Positions 25,900-40,800 of a DNA stretch of 64,000 nucleotides are shown here, piece after piece. Origin of the DNA: Climacteris rufus (lineage: Eukaryota; Chordata; Aves; Passeriformes; Climacteridae). The stretch's first letter is position 1, and every line of letters begins with the position of its first letter. Location of the stretch: the NCBI GenBank assembly GCA_013398175.1, contig VZRZ01004238.1:62001-126000 (forward strand). The letters are read 5' to 3'. The position numbers and the translations under genes were made by a program. The notes under the pieces are model-generated. The model was not told where the DNA came from. It saw only the letters and a list, made by a program, of their open reading frames with translations, and ran no database searches.

Positions 25900-28800
25900 A
25901 CATATTATACTGCCAGGCACAGCTCCAAGAGTCTTGTTGAAACATGGATAGATTTCATGGTATGCTATTACTGTCACGTGGTTGATCCTTCTTGGCCAGC
26001 ATTCAACTCAACCACTTCAAGAGGAAAAAAACCAGACCAATATTTGTGCAAATTTCTTTTCATAGAGACACAGACTTCTCAGGTTTGCCTAATTGCAATT
26101 CATTCATACACTAAATACTACCTAATGTGACATTTTTTTGATAGCTAAAATATATTACCAGAAAATTGTTACATCCCAGAAAATTGAAATTCCATTTTAA
26201 AGAAAAGTTTTCACTGAGTTTTTAAAAACATTTTTCTTCTAGAGATAGTTCAGATGGAAGAAAATTGATTTTGTCAAAATTAGGAGCAATTTTCACTGTT
26301 ACCTTCTGCTTTTCATTTGAACATATATTTCTGTAAAATTTCCTTTAAATGTGCATTTCAAGGTTAAAATATTCCATGCATTATGTCTATTGCTTTCTAA
26401 ATTATTTAGATGTGTACAAAAAGCTGGGTTGCTTTCTGATTTATGCTGCTGATTTATTGGTAGCAGTGGTGGAGGAGATTTCCACAGTCACCTCAGAAAT
26501 GCAAAGAGAAGATTCTGTAAAAAATGGATCCACTTTTTTAAACATTGCTTAGCAAACAAATCAATTAATTATCCGTCTGAAGAAGATGGCTTTGCATTGG
26601 TGCAAGGCTAAGTTTTACCTGAAGATCATATAATTTGTCTCTTTGGTACTTCCTTATTAACCAAATATTCTAATTTATTTTTTATTTCTGAATTTTCTTT
26701 AGAATGTTGATAGGTTTGTAGCATTGTGTTGCTGAAAGTTGTTATCATTAGTTATTTCATATGTCCTTCAGGCAAGACTATAGTTTTTGTAGTCTGACAG
26801 GCTTCTGGAGCCCTACAGAAAGCATCAGGTCTTTACTTCTGCTTGACAAAAGCAGAATTTCTTATGTAATTTTTAAAAAATCTTTCAAATAGGAATTAAT
26901 TTTTCTCAAAATGCATATGCTTATATTTTCACATTCTCAGAGTTATCCTCTTCCTTTTGTTTTTCTGTTTGGTGGGTTTTTCTAACACTGTGAGGTATTG
27001 TCTGGGAATACAGCTAAGCTATTGTCTTTGTATTTAAATGTGGATAAAGATAAATAATCTGGTTTTAAAACTGGGTTTTTAAAATATGGAGTAGATATCT
27101 TCATTAAATACTCCTTCTTCATGTGCTCTTCAGACTATTTTCCTGCCACATAACTATTCAATTCAAAGACATGAAATATGAAAAACAATCACTTCCATCA
27201 TTACCTTCTCCCTGACAGTGTAGGCTGGTCCTAGCAGTAAATTTTCCAGGTTTTGCTACCCCATAGCTGTTAACTTATTTATAAAATCTTGATCCATACT
27301 CTAATGGTTTTCAGTGATGGCAAGTTTTCTACACACAGAAGAAAATATAACACTCAGCTGGGAAAAGACTGAACAATACAGATTGTTTACATTTTTCACA
27401 TTTCCAAAATTCATATTGTGACTTTTGTTCAGGAAATTTGCACGGTTTGTACTTGAACACAAGACAGTGAAGCTTAAAGTAGAAATAATACTTATAACTT
27501 TTCTAAACAGATGTGTCACTCAAAGTCTATACTTGGGTGTCAAAAATAATAATGTGTGTTTTTTCCTAATACATTCTTATATGGGCTTTGAGAACCCTAT
27601 GAGAGAATGAAGGGACAGGGACCTTCCTTTCTTGTTTGCCAAGAACAGAAAGTCAATAACACAGCCTTTTAAGATTTTAATGTGACCTTAAATTATAAAT
27701 TTAAAAGTTTCCCTCCTTCCTGTGCAAGCACTTCCAAAAAATATTTACAAAGCTAACTATGAATTCAGAAGATAGCAATAGGAAGATGAAGTTCATATGA
27801 AGAGTAAAGGTTCTTCTATGAACAAAAAACAAAGGGATATGGTCTCTGTGGGTTATCTTTCACCACAAAAATAGTGAATTTGTGATAATGCCAGTGACAT
27901 TCAAAGGCTTAAACAACTATGAAAAGAGTAAGATGTCCAGATGCAGTTGATAAGTTAACCAGGTGAGAACAAGGATTAGGGAAAACTGTCATCATCTGAT
28001 GAAACATTCAAGTTAAACCTAAGATGGATTTTCTGAGCATAGGGGAAATAGAGCTATAATCTTGAGTAATTTATGATGAGCCACAATAGAAAGTTAAAGC
28101 CCATGGAGAAAGTGCAACTGCTCCCAAAGTTAAACATATTTTGGAAATGTATGACAGCAGTTTAACTAACAAAAAGCATTTATTGACTGAGCTTACATGC
28201 CAAGAGAAAAATCTGTCATCATTGTGCAAGACACACTGCACAATCTGAAGAAAAACATTTTGTCCAGTTTATCACCAACATTTCTGTCAGCAAGCAGCAA
28301 GACCAAGAGAAGCTGAGAAGGTATTGGCAAGGCATATTACAGTGTCTGGCACACTCCTCTATTAAAGCAAGTAATGAACACTGCAGTCCACAAAAGGGCT
28401 GTATATACAACACATGGCAAGCTATGTGAGAAAAGGAGTGATCAAATGAAAGTAAGATTTTATAAGTGCAATATCCCCGTGTAAGAAAATCTAGAACTAT
28501 ACAATAAAGAAAAACAAAAAGGCTTGGACAGATACCAGAAATAAAACAGACAAAAGGTAGAGTCAACACACAGAAATGTATAACAAAATAGTTTCTGAGC
28601 TCACTGCAAAAGATTTCTAAAAGTATAACAAATAAAGAAAAAAAGTTCCCATCTTTTTTCTTTTCAAGAAACCATATGTATATTAACAATGTGGTTGGGA
28701 GAGTAACAATATAAAAATGACTCTCTTAACCATTCAGCTGAGTTTTGAAGTATTGCTGGTGCTTGTTCTTACTATTTCAAGAACAAGAGCAGAAGACTGA

Positions 28801-31800
28801 AAGGAACACAGACCTCTAAAGAAATTTCAATACTGGTCTAATATCCAGGAATTAGATGACTTCCAACAATCTATAAAAATGCTACATTTTCTTCTATCTG
28901 CTAACTTCAGTAGTGTTTAGATAGCAAATGTTATTCACCTAAACTCCAACTAAAGGGGCTATGAAGGATACATCCAACTAAATGTATATAGTTGATTGAA
29001 ATGCTTCTTATAAAAGACATAATTTAAAAGACTTGAGGGTTATTCTCTGCAGAAAATAGGACAGTCACTTGTAGAAAATTTCAGTTCATCTGACAAAATC
29101 TATCTAACCCTCTCTCTCTAACTACTAAGGGAGAATAAGCCTTTCTCTTGACAACTTTAGTGACATTCTTAATTAGGTGGGATATATCCGTGTCATAATA
29201 TATTCCCTCTGAAATTAGCTTCTCCATTAGCTTCTGGGTAATTTGTGGCAAAAAAAATCATGGTTTGGGTTTTCAACTAAGCAGCCTGAAGCAGTCAGAG
29301 CACTATAGGAATCTCACCTTCCCCATTTCCCATATCATTTTCTGAAACTACTTATGGCATACATGTATGGGGACACGTATGGGGACAAGGCATTTTTAGA
29401 CACTTTCCTTAGTTAAGATTAGATTAAAGATTCTAGACACATAGATACATCTGCTTTCTTATAGACAAGGTCCTTTGTTTCTCACAATGAAGAAGTATGA
29501 TGGTATGAAGCATACTACTTTCCTCAGATAGCAGAATTTAATCAGAAGCAAGGTCTTCCTGTTTGTCAACTCAGCATTTTTTCCCCCAGAATATCCATAT
29601 ATGGTATCTAATTTTCAGAAATGAGAGCTTAGTTTCTAGCAAATAATACATCTGTTCTGGGTGGGAAAGCCAGCTGAGCCTGCACTGAACTTTCTTCCTC
29701 CTGTTACACAAAGAATCAAATGTCAATATGATGCAGTTTTCCTTCCTCTAGAGTAACTGGTCTGGTAAGGAAAAGATGAAATGATGAGTTCCCAGATGGT
29801 TTTTCAAAACATTTGTGCAGCTTCCATGGTTCTTTTGCAAAGTAAAATCAAAATATTTTGGGAAGTTCATGTTTTAGTTTAGACACTTCAGAAGCATGGG
29901 TATGGGTCAAATAGCACACAGATAGTCTGGCACTCAGAATTATTTTCAAAGGCAGAAAAATCCTTGTCAGTCATTAAAATAAAATATTCCTAAAAACTAA
30001 AGATACAGAAGATACATGTCACTGCAACTTAGAAAACATCTTTCTCTAGAGCCTTAACATGGTTCCTTTGAAAAGCAAAGTACAAAGAAATAGAAATACA
30101 ATTGCCACAATGAAGCCTTTATACAATGTCTTCTGATGAAATAAAAAAAAACAAAACAAAAAAAAAAACCAACCAAAAAAACCCTTTCCCAGGTCATAGC
30201 ATTAAATGAGAAAAAAAAACCCTCATTGTTTTTCTTTGTTCACTTTTTTTTCTGTTGACTCTGTAAGCAGATATTCTAAAACAAGGTGTAAATGAGGCTT
30301 TCCATGTCCAAGGGAGCTGAATATAAGTAGGAAGGGTATTAAATGACAAACATGAAAACAGTGTTGCAGTCAGCTTCAGGCCTGTCTCCCATTCTTCACT
30401 AATCATGCTGCAGCACAGTTGTATATGACCGTTTATTTAATACTATAAAAGCATGTTCAGGCATGGAAAAACAAAGACTAGAAACAAACCCATCCCTCCT
30501 CAAATATGACTGGTATTGTTTTACTGCTTTTGTTTTACTTTCCACAGTAAATTAAGTCTGCAATCATTGCCAGTGAGAATCTTCACTGTCATTTTCATGG
30601 GCCCTCTCTCAGATGTGAGAGGCTCTACTCCATGGCAGCACTGGCAGGACCTGGATGCTAAGCCTGTGAATGCTCATATCAGCTGATTAGTCAACTATAC
30701 GCTCACTGGAAAGCTTGAGTTGAGCTATTTCGTTACTTCGGGGAAAAAAAAAATTATTTTGCCTTAAGCAGAGCTAGAAAGTGAGCTATTTGCACCTAAG
30801 GAGGGAGATCAGGAAAGGTACGTGAAAAGTTCCTTCAGATGTTGTCTATCAATGTTCTTAAAAGTCTGCTTTTCAAAGAATATTTCTTAAGAAAAAGATG
30901 TTACTTTGCATATTTCCTTATACAGAAATACAGCTTATCCATACAAAGTTAAAATAAACTTTTCCTCCTTGAAATTTTTCATTGATTTTTTCCATTTTCA
31001 TAATAGGTTTAGTTACAGATGTAACAAATTTGCTCATGCAAATTATTAATGAGAAGCAACTGGTGACAACAGTAAAGCTGAAGGACTTCATTTTCAGACT
31101 TAAATATGCTAAATTTCTATTTAGAAAAACAACAACAAATTTGATGTGAAATCATAGTCACAATTGGATTATTTACAAAGGTGGTTTTGATGTGGAGCCA
31201 TTTTTATAATTTTAATTTTTCAAAGCAACAAATATCGTATCTGTACATTTCTGTCAGTATTAAGGCATTGCTAAAAGAAACCCAATGTTTAATTTTGCCA
31301 ACTTAGATTTTAATATTTGCTAAATTACTAGCTCGAAATTGTAGACAATACATTACTTTCTTGCAACTTGCAGTATCTGCCAACCCTTTTCCATAGCATT
31401 GTCTCATTTTGGCAACTATACAAAACAAAATTTATTACAACAAATTTTGAACAATTGAACAATCTGCCTTTGACACACAATATTAATTAGGTTTCATTTA
31501 CCTCTCCATTCTTCTTTTTGTTTTTCTTAGATCTTATTTCTTTATATCATTTAGCATGTGTTAAGGACATGAATAAATTCTAAACAAATCACAGCTGGAT
31601 AGGAATATTTTCTAATTCCAAATATATATATATTCCAAATAGACATATATAATCTAAGATGTTATTTTCCCCTTAAGCATTTTAAGCATGAGGCAATGAA
31701 AATTAACCTAGTCAAAAAGGATATCAAGTTTTAGTTGACATATACTCTCCAGAGCACAGACACCGGAGCCAGAATAATAATCCAAAACACCTCCAGACAG

Positions 31801-34800
31801 CTGTATAGCAATCTTACTTACATATCATCAAAATAAGACAAGCCATCAAAGAGCAGGTTTGAGGATTTTTTTCACCAGGAAAAAGAAAAAACTTCCACTG
31901 ACTTCAAGAATAATGACAACAATGTATTTAACTCAAAATAATTGTTGGATTATTTTAATTGTGATCATAAACAGTATACAGACTTGACCTTAGCTGCATG
32001 GTATGTATCAGCCCAGGGCTTCTCAAAGTAAAACACAAACATTGCAAATTACTGATGAAAAAAGTAAAGTGCTGAAGGAATTAATGTAATGAATCACTAA
32101 TAGTAACAGTTATATTAACCATAGAATATCTGGAAATATTTATTGCTTATATTTGTTCTTAGACTGTATTCCACTTTAGTAAGTGTTGACAGTTATAGTA
32201 GAGTACAATGGAAACCTGTCTACTAATCCATATATGATTTATTGTTAATATAGCATAAAATTAAGTGTATCTTAACACCCAGATGTATTTGGCTGTATTT
32301 TTATTCATTTACAATCCATCAAAAAATATGAGTTTTTGATGCAGATTGTGTTTGCAGAAATATTCAATTCCAACAGCTAGCAAGTGCACAGACCTCTTAC
32401 CTCAGATGCAGAAAAGTTAAATACCAAAAAAAATTAGTTGCTTACCTGCCATTAAACAGAAATTTTAAAATAATCCCAGCTGAAACAGTCAGCAACTGTA
32501 GTATGAAAAACATCCATGTAAGTCCCAGTACAGCTCAGAATTTTTTGAATCTAGGTTTTCCGGGGTCATAAGTGAGTGGTCTCTCCACATCAGTGTCTAA
32601 CACAGGCGTAAATACTGGGCTGTTTGCCATTTAGAAACAAAATAGAACCTGATGACAGGTCTCAGCTTGTTCCAAAGAAGGACAAGGAAAGATTCCTAAA
32701 ATAACTGAAAATATTAGTAAAAGAAATATTTCTTTCCCAGTAGAGCTGGAAGCATTACAGTTTTAGTCCTGTCCAGAACAGCTTATGTTGCTGAGGTAAT
32801 AAGCTTTCTCATTCCACTGGTAGAATCAATTGCTCCTGAGTAGCAAGAATTACTTAGCATTTAACCAATACAGAAAACATTTGTAACACTCTGTTCTCCT
32901 TTTCTGTAATTTTTAAACACTAAACTGAGTATCACAAAATATTAAAGAAACACAAAACCAAAAAATAAACACCACAAGGCACTACAAAATATATAAAACA
33001 TTGAAATTTTCATAAATACAAAAGCTTTGTTAACCACTTACCCAGGCGCTGACACATCTGCCACAAGTGGTGATTTTGAAATCTCCATAGAGATCCTTGA
33101 TGGCACCAGTTGTAAAGAATCCTTCCACCATCAGCAGAATTCCATATACAAAGAATGCAGCTGCTACACCATATATCACATACTTGAAGATGTCAATCCT
33201 GTATAGGAACAGCAAAAATTAATTATCTGCATAAATATTTAAAGCTGATTCTGAAATTTCAGGGTGAGATAACCAGACCCACTAAGCCTCAAACTTTCTA
33301 CACTGGAGTCAACTTAAGTGCTGATGTGCTGTAATGACAGCTGAAGCTGAGGACAGGAATGAACTTCGAAATAAAATTACATTGATATGAGAAACACCAG
33401 ACCATTTAGTCTAATTAAATGTAAAAATGGATCTGTTTAGGTAAGACAGCAAAAATTGTCACCTTAATTTAAAAATCAGTTACTTCTAAGTTTAATTTTT
33501 CCTCTACATGAAGTGGAAAATAAAAAAGAAAGGAAAAGGAAACAAAAATCTAACACATCTCCTGAGTAACACGTTGTATCCAGGATTTAGGTTATAGAAA
33601 GGGTATTAAGTTACAATCTTCAATAAAACTCTCTCCATATACAAGCGGTTCTCAAGCTGCAATGTCAATCTGTGCTATCATCTCATTATTATTCTTCCAC
33701 TTATTCTGCAAGGAACAAAGTGTCTGACACAGATTAATAAAGTCATCAAGAGAGATCCCTTACTTCAAACCAGAAACATATTATTCAAAAAGTAATAAGG
33801 TCAGATCATCTGGAATTCTTCTATAATAAGGCATTACAACATCATTTCACAGACACACAGCTGAAGCAATGAAAGGCTGGCTTGCAGTGTAACATTCAGA
33901 GACCTAGGAGGCTCAATTCACTACACAGAAGATTACCTTCTTGGTTGTGTGGTTGTTATGCCCAGCACTGCCTAGAAGCTCACCATTGCCTCAGAGACTC
34001 TTCCTCCTAAATGTTCTTTCATGATCAGAGTTTGTGGAAAGATTTTTTTATAGCACCTCACTATTCTAAGTGTTTTCTCTAAATTTGAAAACATTCCTAA
34101 AGACTAAAGCCTTGGATCAGCAGGCTTCAAAATTTTGTACTCGAACTTCTGTAAAAAATTAGCCACGGTAAATTTTTGGTTTACCAAGATAATAGTGTAA
34201 CTCTTTATAAAAAGTGGTAATATGCAGATTTAAGATGGCACTAAGTTCCAGTCATATTCTCCAGGCCAAGATAGCAACAGTTCATAACAACATAAGACAA
34301 AAAATAAGACTGAGATCCATTAGGATCTGCCAGGTGAATTTTGACAAGTACCAAACCACTATCCACTCTGGATGTTTCTCAAGGCAAAGACTAATACTTT
34401 CATTGTTATGAAAGGAAATATTTAATTATAGTAATTCCTTAGGAGCACAGCTTTCATCATCACCCAAAGGACAACTCTCAATACACATTTTACATGGATG
34501 ATACAATAACAAAGCTCAAAAGCCCAATAAAGTATCCTTGATCTTGCATGGTTTTCAAAAGATTCAAAGTCAATCTCACGTTTACACTTAAAAATGCACT
34601 AAGAATGCAATTAAACTTCTGATCTGGTTGAGAGCAGGAAAGTATTATAAACTCATACGCCTGGAAATGATACAGGTTATGTTTTTCCCTAATATTCCAA
34701 TAACAAAGCACTTTCAGACTTTTTTTTTACATTGTTTTTTCTTTAAAAACAGAAATGAAAACTAGGGTATGGAACAGATACATGAATTATTTAAAATAGT

Positions 34801-37800
34801 GAAACAAATTTAACACTATAGACAGGATGAGATGATGCAATCAAAATTTAATACACATAATTCTGATTACATTGCAAAAATCCCATTTCCCTAATTTTAT
34901 AGTAATTTAGCTGATGTAACACTTTGTTTTTTAACATGAAGACTGTGGTTTAAATCTATCTTGTCATTATTGATTTAAAAAGAAGTTTACAAAAACAAAG
35001 AGACAGCAACTTTGTGACTATTCCATTAAAACTCTCCCAATGCCCGTGTTATATACCTTAAAAAATTGTGACCTTCACCAGTGGCTGATGTCAGGGAGGT
35101 CTGCCAGCAGCAGCTCCTCACAGACCTCTGTGTGCTCAGTTACAAGTTATCATTGCCCTAAAGAGATTAGGACTTTTGAGATGTCCAGAGACTATTTCAG
35201 TCCTTACAACAGCCTTTTAAACCATCTGTCCTGAGTCTCCCACTGAGCTGCTTGTGTCAGAAAGCGTACTAAGAGATCTCTGCTTTTTCCTTAGCCTTAT
35301 GTGCATCGACAGGAATAACTTTCACTTAAGCCTTCCTTTCATAAAAGGAAAAAATATATATAGCCATACACTAGCCAAATATAGAAATCAATTTCTTCCT
35401 CATCCACTCATTACAGAGAGAAGGAGTAGAAACTCTACTCATCAGATTACATGGGATGAAATAGCCAGACTTATTCCAAGGGAAAAGGATCTCCCATAAA
35501 GCAAAGAGTAATCAGATAAACAAAAATTGTAAGACAATCACTAAACTACCTCTTTAAAAGACAGATAGAATTGTTTTGCAGTATTTAATCTTTAAATTTG
35601 CATTATTTTGCATTTAGTGTCTGCTGTATTTAAAAAAAATGTATTACAACAGTAACATTTTATATATATAGTTTTGAAGATAGCATTGCTATTACTCCGT
35701 AGCATCTAATACAGTTCACATAAACTTTTATTTTCTCATGAAGTTATAATAGATGATAAAAGACAGACCTTATAAAATGGAGATTGCCCTTCTTTAAAAT
35801 AAAATGTGATTCTTTGTGGATGAACTCAGGGAGATTAATTGCCATCTGCGCTTCAGCAAATTCTCAAATGGTGCAGACAGAGCATGAGAGCAACCAGGGA
35901 GGTAGAGGGGAATGGCAGAAAGGATGATGAACATGAGCCAATGGGCAAGATGTGTAAGGACAAAGAAAAAGGACAAGAAAGCTTACACTTGTGTAAACTG
36001 GAATGGAAGGAAAGAGGTGTGTGAGGAGCAAAGAAAAGAAACAAAATTATACATTTTGTGCTCCTGACAGGATTGGAAAAATATACGTTAGGTAAAGACT
36101 AAAGCTACTTTAAATAAGATGAAAAAAAGAAATTGTGAATAGCTAGTTCCTAATGCAGGAGCCCCATTAGTATTATATAGGGATATAAATAAGGTCAGTG
36201 AACATTTCTACTGAAAGACAGACAATGAAAATTATGAAGATAAACCCGATTTTTTAAAAATTATATTGATCATCCACTCTTCACATGTTACCCTAGGTTG
36301 TTCAGTAGAATAAGCTGAATGGTTTTCTAAACATAAAATGATTATGAAAAATATCCTGAAATTAAAAGTTAGGGTTGTTTTTTGTTTTAATATAGAATAA
36401 TCTAAAACATATGTTGCATACTGTCTTAATCTTGTAGATGCTCCACAGATTCTGGGTCTACCTTTCCTCACAATGCTGTGTTCAGAAATGTTAAAAACAC
36501 AAACATTACTGTTCTAAATTTGTGAATTAAATCAAACTGATCTTTCAATTTTTAGTTCTTTCTCTGCTTCTGGGTCATTAATTATTCCATATTAACCAGA
36601 CTCTCTAATTCATTTATCTGAATCTGGATTCTATCCAGCAAGATGAATATTTAAAGTATCTCTAGAGAAAACAGTTTCTTCTTCTGGCAGAAGGTATTCA
36701 TGGAAGTCAACAATGACTTCTCAAAGCACATGTTGAAGCTGAGTACCGAATAGACTACCACAGCAGAGACAAGCCAGAGGTGAGTGAAAACATTCCTAGG
36801 GAGTCAGATCAATGTTGCAGATTTTCTACTGTGTATTTTCATTGTGTTTTGGCAAATTTAAAGATTAAAAAATAAAATAAATCAGCAAGCAATAAGATAA
36901 TTTGTTGAATGAGCATGTTTATTTGTAGCAGGTTTTTGTGAACAGTGTGCTAATACTGTTTTGGAACAATCTACATACTTGCTAAAGATTTTTTTTTTTA
37001 ATTGGTTAATATAGGAAAGCAGTGCAGACATTTAGTTTCAATTAACAGCAATTAAAAGTTCACACTAGTTTGCTCTGTGACATGTGATTCTCATGCTGCC
37101 CAGAAAACCATTTTATTCAAATAAATTGTGTTCACTTCAGCCTGAACAATTGATAAAAGCCTAATATTGCAGAAGTTTTCATTGGCCTGTCCACCAGAGT
37201 ATTGTGTATTACTGTGGAACTAGTCCCCATCATTTATAATTCTGGCTCACATTTCTCTTTCTGAATTTATAACATAACTTCTCCTATATATACAATGATA
37301 TTAAGATATTACAGATGTTAAATAGCACATGATTGCTGGTAAACTCTACCTATACTCTCTGAATGCAAGTAACTTCAGGTAACTACATCTATTTGCTAGC
37401 TAAAAAAACCTAAAAACAAACCAAACACAATAAGAAAAAAAAATACCAAAGCAATCAAAGTACTGAAGTGCTAATATTACCATAGTACAATTTAGTATCA
37501 TTCCTAATTAAAAACTGCCTTTTTTCTCTTGTAACTGGCATAAACAAACTAGAAGGATGAGAAATACATGCAAAAGTTAACATTTGGGTAGAATATCTTC
37601 ACCAGTTTTGGGTGGTTGTTCTTTATTTTTATTTTCTTTTCTTTCGTTTACAGGGGACTTTGAATAGTTGATGCTCACATTTAGAATGCAGAATAATCTT
37701 TGTTACCTTGTAAACAGCAATGCTGGCCTCCATGCTGATCCTCTTGCCCCCTAAGGGACTGGTCCTAAGAGGGTGTTAAGACACTGAGATAGCAGCCTCT

Positions 37801-40800
37801 CCCCTCAAGCTGTCTCAAGCTTGTAGAAACAGTTTTGTAAATGTGTTTTTAGAAGACAGACAAGATATAAGGGGATGTTTGAAAGCAAAGAGATCTATTT
37901 AGGCTATGCAGAAACCAAGCCCTGTGGAACTTTTTTAAAAGATGTGCTCAGGCTCTCCTGCAAACCAGCAGGAGACCCACAGCTCCTGACACCACAATTT
38001 CTTGGTGTTGGTTCATGATATTATTCACTTAAACAGGTTGAGCAAAGAAGATAGCTGATACCATAACAGAGAGAAATTGTTAGCAAAAGGAGACAAGCAA
38101 AGACAAATTTCAAAAGGAAAACATATAGGGAGAAAGAAGAATTTATTAATAGCCTTGTACTACCTGCAAAGTAAGAAAAAAACTCCCAAGTAACAGCTCA
38201 AATGAGGTAAAAACTGAAATACTCCTACTGTGAAGGGGAAAATGAAAGCACTAAGAAAATGTCAGCATAAGTCCATGAGGAATTTTTTCAAGATTAGGTT
38301 AATTTGGAGTTTAAAATTCTAAATTTCAAGTGGAAAGAAAACAAAACCAGTGTACAGAATGCTCAACTAAACTTTGTCAGGAAATTATAAGCAATTATAA
38401 GAAGAGAAAGGGTTAAGGATAAGACCAAAAAAAAAAGACCAAAAAGTAGTTTTTATCAAGGTAGAAATTAAACACCACAGTAAGAAAACAGAGACTTCTG
38501 ATAATGTATTTCTGGAAGAAATTTTGTGTGTAGTCATACAAAACATTTGCTCAAAACTGATGACAGATTGTTAGGACTACGTAAAGAAACCATCATACTA
38601 TAATATGCAAGCTACCTTCGCATTCTGCAAGGGCCAGACTTTCTTGTTCTACTCTGAAACAAGCTGATGTGACAAAAGTGCCCATTGATTTTAATTTGTG
38701 ATGTACAACTGTCTACAGTCATGCAGAATAGAACCCTAAATCATCATCGCTTAAAAGTCTGCTGTTTCCTTCCTAAGAATGGAAGTTGAGCGGAGATTTC
38801 ACAGAGCACATCTAAAAGAAGTACGGAATCCTCAAGCTAATGGAAGAGGACCAATTGCAGCACAAATTACACCTCTGCTCTATGAATCTTGTAAATTTCT
38901 CGGAATAGAAAAGGATCCAACATAAGAATTCTAATAATCATGAAATCTCTGACTCCAAAACACTGAGTTTTGACTATGACCAATGGCCAAGGCTTCTTCT
39001 CAACATTGTTTGGAGTTTTTTTCTAATCTAACTTTGTTCTGCCTAAAACTAGATTCTTAGAAACATTTTTAGAGACGCTATTTACAGAAGAGTTCAGGAG
39101 CCTTCTTAGCCTGAAGAAGACAAAAAAATCCATTAGAACTTGTGCAGAGTACTGTGCTGACTTCTGGTGGAATTACATGATGGTTGTGTTTCATTATGGA
39201 TACTGAAATCCCAGCCAAGGTTCTATAGTCTAAAGTCTAAAAAGGTGTAGCAAAAGCCTATTACAGGATTTGTGAGTGTTTCATTATTACAAGTATAAAC
39301 TAGGAGACACACAAAGTGCATACTGATAGTGTAAGACTAACAACTTATTACTGTAAATCCAGATTGGGATCATAATAGTGAATTTTACCCTTTTCAGAAA
39401 TCCTATGGAACACTGAGTTATCTGAGTTTTACATGGTAGAAAAGCAAAATTTAGCAACATGGATAATAATAGAAATATACACTTTCCATTCTAAATGTTT
39501 ATAAAGTGAACTAAGACTAAAAGGACATAAAGGCGTTTAAAAAGTAAAAATATATTTCCTACAGATATGAACCACTGAAGGAGAAAGGTCTATTGCAAGC
39601 GAAATCATAGGCATGTAGTGATTATAGCTAATCTAAGATTCCAGTCAACCAGAGAGCTGCTTAACATAGTACTAAATAATACAGATGTCTGCCTAAAAGT
39701 AGGAGACTATTTGCACAGATGAAGACCAATAAATTCTTTATGTAAGATCACTCTGCTGGTATTCATATGCACTGCTATGAATTTTCAAGATCATTCTGCT
39801 GGTATTCACATAAGGTGCTATGCATGTCCTTATTCAATTATTTCATAAAATGATGACTACATCTTTGCAGGTACTTCCCAAACTCCTAAATTTTACCTAC
39901 ATAGGTTCTTACTGCTATATCTTTTAACAAAATACAGAACACTGGACTACATGATTTAGCTCAGTAGGTGGTAAATGTGACTTTTCAGCGCTGTATAATC
40001 TTGCAAAAGTCATGTTCTCAGGTGCTGGCATTTTTTGCCAGATTTGATGCGTCTGCCAATGATGCCAGATGTAAAATCCTGTGTTTTGCATCTAACATTT
40101 AATATGTTGCATTTGACCAGTGTTACTATTTATATCATGACTCAATCATTCCAATGAAATAGAAGCTGTTCTTGTTAAGTAAACAGCATCTTCAATGACA
40201 TTATGCTCTCTCTGGTGGTTCCTGTCAAATTTAATACTCAAAAAAGACACATGGGCCAAGGTAATATATTCCTTGCAAAGATAACTTAATTCCTCTACAC
40301 AAAGTCAGAATCCAGGTGCAAGAACACATAGAGTTCTGCTAGTGAGAACTCTCAGCCTAGTTAGAAGTCTTCTTACCACTCAACTCAGTGAACAAACCTT
40401 TAACTTGACAGCATTAAGGATTATGGGTACATCTCCATTAGCATTTTGGATCAGATATGGATCTTTTTTTCTTTTTAAGCAAGTCTGGTGGCTATCCCTA
40501 GTTATGAGATATGGTTTGCATTATGGTTTTCTAAAGGCGTTTATCCCAGATGCTCTTGAGGTAGCGACAGCGCCTTTATGCGAGTGGAATTCCGGGAAGA
40601 GTTGCAATGGGTTTACAACTCTCCCAAAGGACAGAGTCCTAGCTACCACAGATAACCTGTTTCTGCTGGCTCCTCTAGGACGAGAGTTTCCCCAGGTGTG
40701 GTGTACTAGCAGAGACGAGAATAAAAGGCTACACAGAGGGCTCTTCCCTGGGATAACAGCCTATTTATTGTGAGTCCAGTGTTGCATTTTGAGTGTTCAG

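Larger units (their letters stand above)
19535..33041 (-). other. GPM6A intron 3
   Basis: This 13.5 kb intron has GTAAGT and CTGCAG ends. It holds a T/G-rich GTT tract (20709-20824), a TC microsatellite (25869-25898) and an A/C-rich tract (30141-30184). The least AT-rich stretch is about 24370-24640, without recognised content. Reading frames of up to 156 codons occur (28219-28689, minus strand) but resemble nothing known. No RNA gene or repeat family was recognised. Confidence 0.9.

Noticed and set aside
40342..40773. 143-codon plus-strand frame
   Set aside because: It overlaps the LTR-like element in antisense and has no recognised domain; best explained as chance openness in less AT-rich repeat DNA.
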